From: Heliocidaris erythrogramma | Taxonomy: Eukaryota > Echinodermata > Echinoidea > Camarodonta > Echinometridae | DNA length: 64,000 nt | NCBI GenBank assembly: GCA_025617745.1 | Contig: CM046856.1 | Location: 45,437,049 to 45,501,048 of the forward strand | Reading direction: 5' to 3' | Program-made: the position numbers and the translations under genes | The notes under the pieces: generated by a model | Database searches by the model: none | Told to the model about the DNA's origin: nothing | What the model saw: only the letters and a program-made list of their open reading frames with translations | Shown here: in pieces, positions 53,001-62,409 of the stretch | Position numbering within the stretch: the stretch's first letter is position 1 | Layout: each line of letters opens with the position of its first letter

Positions 53001-56000
53001 ATAAGCTACAGAAATCCTTGCATCTGATTGGCTGAGAGCAAATCGCTTGATGAAACGCTCCCCAGGTATCATCTTCTCTATTGTACCCCATTTATACTGG
53101 GAGTTGGGTACTGCAGAGGTGCTTTAGAGATACTTTTATTCCAAGTATAAAAGGAAGAAAGGGATTTAGGGTGCCCTGAAGTTAAAGCACTTTCGGAGGT
53201 GTTTCAGGTTTCAGCATAAAATGTCACCCAAGTGTTTTGGCCATTTGGATTTAATGAGCAGTTTACTGAAAATACTGCTTCAGAGTGTAAAGATACCGCA
53301 TGCTTGAGGCATGGTATGGTGGTAATTCCATCGGCTTTGCATGCACCTTGGGTGATCAAAGAGCATATCAATAGACTTAGACCAGTCAAAGGTATGGCTC
53401 ATCAGAAGTGGTTTAAAATTAGGGTGCATTGGAAAATGATTTAGGCCGGTCAAAGTTAGGGCGCTTCAGAAGTGCCCTAAAATTGGGCGCAGTATGAAAG
53501 GGGCGTCAGTCTACAGTGAAAGCAACCAAGATTGGATTTTATACATGTATCTCGCTCAATGAATTTATCAAAATTTCTTACTTCTTGTCTAAGTCTGTGT
53601 AATGGATAAGATGACAAAATAAAATGAGTTATCCAACTTTCTACTTCAATGTGCAATGTGGTCGTTACATTTTAGATATGCAAACGAGAACACCACGTAT
53701 GAGTGCATGTGCCAGACAGCAACGGACCTGTATGAGTACCACGAAAAAGACTTCTACGAGGATGCCAAGGACCACTGTAAGGACCTGAATGGTACACTGG
53801 TGGGCAACTGGTGTGGCAGGCATGTCCCTCAGAACGATGTCTTCCTCATGTCTCTTGTCTTGATGATAGGGACGTTCACGATCGCTTACAGCCTCAAGGA
53901 ATTCAAAAACACAGGATACTTCCCAACCATCGTGAGTATCAACACCAATTCAATTCATATTTCAGTATGTTCTTGGGAGCTCTTCATGGATTTGGTATAT
54001 CGTGTATTGAGAGCCAGAAGGGGTTTTGGGGTATTTTTGTTTGTTTGGTAAAAAAGCAACAAAAACAAATAAACATTGTCCTTTAGAGTTTTGAAGAGCT
54101 TTTCCCTTCTTCCAATATTCATTTGCTGATTCAAAGTAGCCAACTCTATAAGGCCTTTGATCGGAGATCTTGGAAGGCTACGACTGTTGATCACTACTCG
54201 GATTTGATTTACATGTACCCAAACGTGTACAACCAGTTGTTTATAGATGTTTCTAGAGGGTTTTGGTAATTCACTACCATTCAACTGAATTCAAACCAAA
54301 AACCTAGTGCAATTTCAAGTAAAAGACTGGTATGTCTAGCTTCAGTATTGCATCTAATACCGACTACACTGATGATGTTCAAAACAAGTTTAAGGTCAGA
54401 AATCAGTCTTTAAAGTCAATTTTGAGTACTCGCAGTGAGTACTCGCAGTGAAGCGTCATTTTGAGAAAATGCTCTTAGAAATCATTGTGAATTGTTTGAT
54501 AATGATTTTATTATTTAATAATTATTCATATTCTTCACCTCTTTCTCTCTGATGTGATAGATAAGACAAACGGTGAGTGACTTTGCCGTCCTCATTGCTG
54601 TACTGATCATGGTTGGAGTAGACAGACTGTTTGGTGTATCTACACCTAAACTACATGTTCCATCAGAATTTAAGGTAAGTAGCTCCAAGAGACTTTATCT
54701 TCCTAGTAGATTGTACAAGCCTCTTGAATAGTAAGCCCTAGTTAGATACATGTATGTCACTCTGGTTGAAACTTTCAGATATCCTTGTTAAAAGAATGTA
54801 GACCATCTCCAACAAGTTCACTTGTGTTGTGCTTTTAATAGGCAATTCATAAGAGCTTGTGGTAAACTGTATCGCAACATTGGATACACTTCCAGACGTT
54901 TCTTCATGTCAAAATGGCCATTGTAGACAATTTTGCGAGAGCTTCACATCGCAAACATTACTGGTTTTACTTTGTCTCTCTTAATGAAACTGATAGATGA
55001 ATCAATAAATCGACAACCGATTCCTCTCCCTGTAGCCCACGTCTGAGTTTCGTAAGAGCTGGTTCATCGACCCTTTCAATGGTAACCCATGGTGGACGGC
55101 AATAGCTGGCATCCTCCCAGCTCTCCTAGCAACCATCCTCATCTTCATGGATCAACAGATCACAGCTGTCATTGTCAACAGGAAAGAAAACAAGTTTAAG
55201 GTCAGAAATCAGTCTTTAATGTCATTTTTTTGAGTACTCGCAGTGAAGCTTCATTTTGAGAAAATGCTCTTAGAAATCACTGTGAATTGTTTGATAATGA
55301 TTTTATCATTTATTTATTCAAGTAAAGTTTAGGCCAGCCATTCATGTATGTAAACAGAATTGCAAGAACTTGCTGAAAACAGGATACCCTGAAAATCACC
55401 AGCACAGATTTTCATGGTATTCTTGCACAAATGGGACAAAGTAGCAGGTAGACAATGTACATAGCCTGAACATAGTCCAGACATTTCATGGAATGCCTTG
55501 TTTAATTTGCTTATTACTCAGCAATTACACATTTCCGTTCAGAATTATTTGGCAGAGGCTATTCATTTATGTGTATGAATATGTAGTGAAATATTCTTTG
55601 TCCTATTATTCTGTTAAAATTTGTTCCTTATTGCACTAAAACTCAACATTATCTTTAATTTTACAAATGTGTTCCAAATTCATACATGTATTTGGTTTAC
55701 AATTAAAGTACTTTCTTCATTTTCCTTTGCACAAGGAACATTCCATGACATGTAACAATTTACTTGTAATATGCACATTCAGTAAGCAAAATCAAGATTT
55801 TTATGCCTCCGCCTACCGTCACCGTAGGTGGTGCCGGAGGCATTATGTTTTCAGGTCGTCCGTCCCCTTTTCGTTCTCGCAATAACTTCAAAACCATTTT
55901 TTTTTAATCAGTTTGTAACTTGGCCCATGTATGCATATGGGAGGGACGATGAACTGATTAGATTTTGGGGTCTCAAGGTCAAAGGTCAAATGTCATAGAG

Positions 56001-59000
56001 GTCATTATATACATTAAAATGGTTCGTTCTTGTGATAACTTAGGAACCGTTTGGCGGATCAGCTTCTAACTTGGCCCATGTTTGCATATGTGAGGGACGA
56101 TGAACAGGAGCGTTTCATCAAGTGTCTTGTCAGTGATTTTTACTGACAAATTTGCTCTCAGCGAATCAGATGCAAGGATTTCAGTAGCTTGTAACAGCTG
56201 TCGGTAAAAATCACCGACAAAACGCTTGATGAAACGCTCTCCTGATTAGATTTTACGGTCTCAAGGTCAAAGTTCAAAGGTCATAGAGGTCATTATATAC
56301 ATAAAAATGGTTCGTTCTTGTGATAACTTAGGAACCGTTTGGCGGATCAGCTTCTAAGTTGGCCCATGTATTCATATGGGAGGGACGATGAACTGATTAG
56401 ATTTTAGGGTCTCAAGGTCAAAGTTCAAAGGTCATAGAGGTCATTATATACATAAAAATGGTTCGTAATGTATGGAGTCTAGGTTTACCTATTTTAGAAA
56501 TTTCATGGGGACAGTGGTCTATTTGCTATAAAATATCTATTTCCTTTGTGCATTTGATGATTGTAAGTCATCGATGGTAAGTTTTTTATTTGAAAATGAA
56601 ATAATGAAATAAATTTTCGAAGATTCATCTAGTTTTTACATGACATCAAGGTGTACAGTATAGTTAATTGTACTATAAAAACACTCTGCCCAACACTGAC
56701 CCTGACCTAACCCTAAGCCTGGCCTAAAACTTCATTACATTGTATACAAAAGTTCCTGTGATTCAAGAGGGACCCTAGTAATAACAGCGTTGTTGGTTTT
56801 GTGACGAAGGATCACATTTTGGTCTCATTGATGATGTCTTCAGCACTATTTTGCTAGTGTTTAAATGGTTGTTCTCTTTATTAATCTGATCCATTGCAGA
56901 AAGGACTTGGTTACCATCTGGATCTGCTGATTGTTGCTGTCATGTTGGGTATCTGTTCTATCATGGGGTTGCCATGGTTTGTGGCTGCCACAGTCCTCTC
57001 TATCAACCACGTCAACAGCTTGAGGGTAGAGTCGGAATGCAAAGCACCGGGAGAGAGGCCCAAGATTGTGGGTTGCAGGTGAGGTGTTGTCTCAGGTTGT
57101 ATGAGACATGCTTCGGCGACAATCGCTCTTGGTTCAGTATCCTACATTTATTGCATCTTTAACTTCATCCCTTGAACAAACACTATAGGGCCATTCTCAG
57201 TCACGTGTATGACGAAAATCCTGAAAACTAGCTCATTTAAACCTAATTTTCTAATATTTGCCTTGTAGTAGAATTCTTTCATTTTGGATATTTGAATAAC
57301 AATCTTACACCAACAGATGGAGGGTAAATATTTTAAATGAGAGAACATTTTCTTTCATAGGTCAACAATAGGTCGGTCACGTGTGTGACCTCGTAGGAAA
57401 AAGGGTCTTACTTGTTGGCATTCAAACCTACTTTTCTTGTTTTTCCCTTGGAGTGCAAGTTTCCCCTTTTCATTGCTGTATAATGGGATTGCTCTGAACA
57501 GTTTGAAAGCAATTTTCCATAAATTAGTGAACATTCTTTTCTTTTAAGAAGTGAAAATTTGGTCGGTTTTGTGTGTGACCACTAAAAAAAGTTTTTTTTT
57601 AAATCTGTAAAAACATTATGGTTCGGAAATGACTTTTTCTTGTCAAGGAAAAGGAAATCTCTTTCATGTAAGAAACTGGTATTATAAAAAAATCAATAAA
57701 ATTTTATCTGATTTTCCGGCAATGAGGCAAAATTAGTTGGTCACGTGTGTGACCAAAAGTTGACTTTACAAAGAATGGCCCTATACTTTACCCTAACACC
57801 GACCCTAACCCTAACCTAAAACCTGATTGCAACCGTAACCTTAACCCAATATATTTGACGAAATAAAGCCTGGAGCATTTGTGCCGGAACATTTTGTCTG
57901 TCTGGAGCCAGAAGGGCATATCGTTTTGTACAGACTTAGCGCCCTTCTGGCTCCAAAGAGGCAATATATTGGAGCACTGTTGTTATATTTTTTCTAAGTG
58001 TCATGAAATCCCTTCTATGCCACTGGGTTTACAAACATCTATCCTAAATATACTTTCAAGAGTCAAAGTTGGGGCTTTAATTCAGTATTTCGTCTTTTTA
58101 TATTTGGTTTTAAATGTTTTTCATTGGAAGAACCTTTACGATGTACAGTACATACGTACACCTTACCGTTTCACGATGAAACAAATAGACATTCATTTAT
58201 TTAGGCCATACCTAGAATAGAGCATTAACATTTCTTTTATAGCAGAATGATTATCTGTTTTCTTTTATATTTCTTAGCATATTATTTGATCTCAAGAATT
58301 TTCAAAACACTGAACACGACACTAGCAGGTGTTTCTAGGTTCAGCTAGGAAAGATTTCGTACAGCTTCACTCAGAAGAGAGTATGATACGTTTTATTTTT
58401 TTTTAAGGAAATGTACAATGGATAAACAATGTTTTACTTTGTATTGATATTTTTTCCAACAACACACAAATACATGAAATATTTCATATTAACAATGATA
58501 TGTTTTATAATCCATTGTGTACCCTGTCTGTTAAACAGAGAACAGCGAGTGACAGGTACATTGGTCTTTGTTATGATTGGCTTAGCAACGCTCATGACCA
58601 AGATTCTCTCTGTAAGTATTCCAATCTAATCCCCACTGTAATTATAGTGATCACAAAACAATTATATAATATTGACTGGCCTGGAGGGGGATATCAGAAT
58701 ATATTGCCCTCAACGAGTCTAAGACGAGGGCAATATGGTTCTTTTAAGGGCAATATTTTGATATTCACCAAAAGTAGAGCCAGTCAATATTATTATTACC
58801 TATATCATGTATATGCCTATTTTGTAGCAATTAGAAACAAGTCTGTTTGCCTGTCAGTTCCTCTGATTTCAGGTTATTCATACAGGTGTGTCTGGGCCAA
58901 GCACTTGTGACGTAAATTGTTACCGCGCGTATCTATTGTTTAAGCCTTTGTACACTTAAACGCAAACACAATACTGCGCGTATGCACTTTCCTGTAAGTA

Positions 59001-62000
59001 ATATGGCAAAATTTTGCCCTCTTTTTTAGTACATTGGTCTATGGCGAAAACCCGGAAGAGGGCAATATGGAAAATATTGCCCCCTCCGGTAACGGATTTG
59101 GAATAGCGTGCAAATACGGCTTTTATTTTGCAGCTAAAATGCCTTGTATAGGTAGTAATTATATATTGAATGGCCTTGCGTGGGATACAAGGATATATCA
59201 CAAGCTCTGAGCATATTTCACGAGTCGGCACGACAAGTGAAATATTTTCAAAGTGAGTGCGATATACCCTTGTGTCCCATGAAATATTATTATTATTAAT
59301 TGTATGAAACCTAATTCCTCAATTTTCGCCATTGCATGTCCTAATGTTTTTGTATTGACTTCAGCATAAAATACAGGTAGAAAAACATTATGTCCTTACC
59401 CAAGCATCTCGCAAGGACTGCACACATATATCCATTGTCTTAATCCTAGCGTATATAAACGCGTATTCACTTTTTCACGCGTCACGCGTACCCCAAACCA
59501 TGAGATATGGAAACATACACGGTCATCCGGATACTTTTACACAAACCATGAGATATTGTTTTAAAAGTGCACGGTCATCCGGGTACTTTTGCGCAAACCA
59601 TGAGATCGCCTGGTCGCCTGAAAACCCTTCATACAAATAATAATCAATCATGTGTCGGTCAGTACTCTAGAAATATTGCCCTAATATCCCGTACGGCATG
59701 CACGTGTACACAAGAATGGCCATATTGCGTATAACCTTGTCATGCTATGGTGAGGTACACTGTAGTCCCAACTCAAGTTCTAGAGCCTACTATAAGACAG
59801 AATAAAGCATTTAGAAGCATCCTCAATCCTAAACTGTCAGATGGTGGATAGCATTAAACTCTATAATCAACAGCTACAGAACCCTGCACATGTGTATATA
59901 TATATATATATTTTTTAAACTTGTACCCTGAGAACCAGAAGGGCATTAACTGATTTTAGTTAATGCCCTTCTGGCTGTAAGGAGAAGATATTAGAAAATA
60001 CCAGTACAGTGGAAACAATGCATAAAGAGCTCTGATATAATGAGATTCCTGATATAAGAAGATAATTTTGATGGTCCCAAGTCTTTATGTTCTTCAACCT
60101 GCTATAAGGAGATTGCTGATATAACAAAGTAATTTTCGTGGTCCCAAGGATCTCGTTATAGTGAGTTTCCGGTGTATATTATCATTGGACACTTGACATT
60201 GATTGCCAGCCCTGTTATGCTGTACATTTGATACCTAAATAATGCCTTTCTTCTCTCCTATATCAGTTTGTACCAATGCCTGTTCTCTATGGAGTGTTTC
60301 TCTTCATGGGTATCGCATCCCTCAAGGGTGTGCAGGTATGACCTCTTCTTTTCTTTAATATAATTCTAATTTTAATTTTAAAGAGAAGGTTGAGTATTGG
60401 TCATGCAGTTCATTGTGAAAAGATATTCTGATAATGCTCTCACTCACACTGAAAGAAACGAATGTATTTTTCCTTTTTGATTGTTTTTAATCAGTTCTAT
60501 TTCTGTTGGATCAAAATATGACGTACTGTCTGTAGATCATCAAGGAGACAGTGAATATATTTGTGACCCTCCACCACAAAACGACCAATAAGTCACAATG
60601 GGAGTTTTAGAGTAAACATCTGAAAAAGGTTGTTTGGGGTGGACATTTTTATTTTAACTTTTTTGTATTTTTTGAAAGTTAATTAATTAATCTACCATCT
60701 GTCAAAAGTTTTGGGTAAAATACCATGTTAAAATATGCTCTTTCTCTCATTCAAAATGACAATTTTTTTCTGGACATCCAAACTTTGTGCGTCAGCTTGA
60801 TGGGATCGTACTTCACATCGCTTTTCTGATATAGCTCAAAAACTATGCAATGTCTGATATTCAAAATCTACAGAAACAAAGATATATATATTCTAAAGGT
60901 ATGGCAAGTTTCAACTCAATCCAATTAGAACTTCACAGTGTAGGCTAGGGAGTTTTGCCTCAACCTTTTGTGTGACAAACAATAGGACACAGTTTAGGCG
61001 CTCTTAAATGGTCACTCTTCTTTAGAGCCCGTTTTTCTCTATTGTTTTGGTCATTAGCCTCTCTGACACTCTGACATTCTCACTGTAATTTATAAGGGTT
61101 TGCTTTAATAGTCTATACAAGACAAGTTATATATCATTTTAAAGGTTAGAATCTAAGCTTTCAAACTGTGCTGAAATTAAAAAACCCAAAGTTCCGACTT
61201 ATTGGTCGTTTTGTCGTGGTTGGTCACATTTGCTCTTTTCTCTCCTCATTCTCTTTTTTATGACTTTATATTATTATTGTTGTTTTTGCTGTTGTTGTTG
61301 ATATTACCCCCTTGATCAAATGCTCCTGTCTCCTTCACCCCTCCAGTTTGTGGACCGTCTATCGCTGTACTTCATGCCCCTCAAGTACCAACCAGACTAC
61401 ATCTACCTGCGTCATGTCGGCATCAAGAGGGTTTATCTCTTCACCTTCATACAGCTCATGTGTTTGGTTGTACTCTGGGTGATTAAGTCAACGGATGCTG
61501 CTCTGGTATTCCCCATTATGGTAAGTCAGTGGATACCATGGGATGGAAATTAGATCTTACTGTGAAAGTTGTTGGATTGATGATAATCCACAAGTTTTTA
61601 TCACTTATGTAATGAAATTAGTCAAAAATGATCTCTTCAATTTCAAAAGTGTCTATGTTGCTAACATATATGCTTCTGGGGGTCATCAAACAATTTCGGA
61701 ATCAAACTTTTACAGAGAGTGATTCATATATAGATATAATGAATTTCAAAGTTTGCATAAGAATATAATAATGTTTGTCCCGATGCTGTTTATCCTGATG
61801 CTAATGTGTTATAGATAGGGCAATATAGATCTGTTTACATACATGTCCAACTACATGTAAATAACTATGCACCTGGGGAGTTGTCAGTGATTTTTACCGA
61901 CAACTGTTATAAGTTACTGAAATCCTTGCATCTGATTGGCTGGGAGCAAATTTGTCAGTAAAAATCACTGACAAAACGCTTGATGAAATGCTCCCCAGGT

Positions 62001-62377
62001 CTCTTCTAGACCATTGAACTTCATGTTATCATCTGTAACCTTTGACCTTTGTCAGGTGTTAGGTATGGTATTAGTGAGGAAGCTGATGGACAAAGTATTC
62101 ACCCAGCAAGAGCTGATGATGTTGGATGATGTGATGCCTGAGATGACTAAGAGAGCCAAGCATGACCGCAAGAAGAAGGAGGAGGAGGAAGTTGCGGCCT
62201 GTGAACAGGTAAGAATCTGAGAAATGATGATGATTGTGATGAGGAGGTTGTTGATGAGGATAATGATGATGATGAAGATGTTGATGATTGTTATGAGGAG
62301 GAGGAGGAGGAGGATGATGATGAGGATGAGGATAAGGATGAGGATGAGGATAAGGATGAGGATGATGAGAATGAGGA

Positions 62378-62409
<32 letters not shown>

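Noticed and set aside
57785..57850. Telomere-like CCCTAA repeats
   Set aside because: Only a few degenerate CCCTAA/CCTAAC units; a similar scatter occurs near 56700. Not a telomere or a clear interstitial telomeric array.
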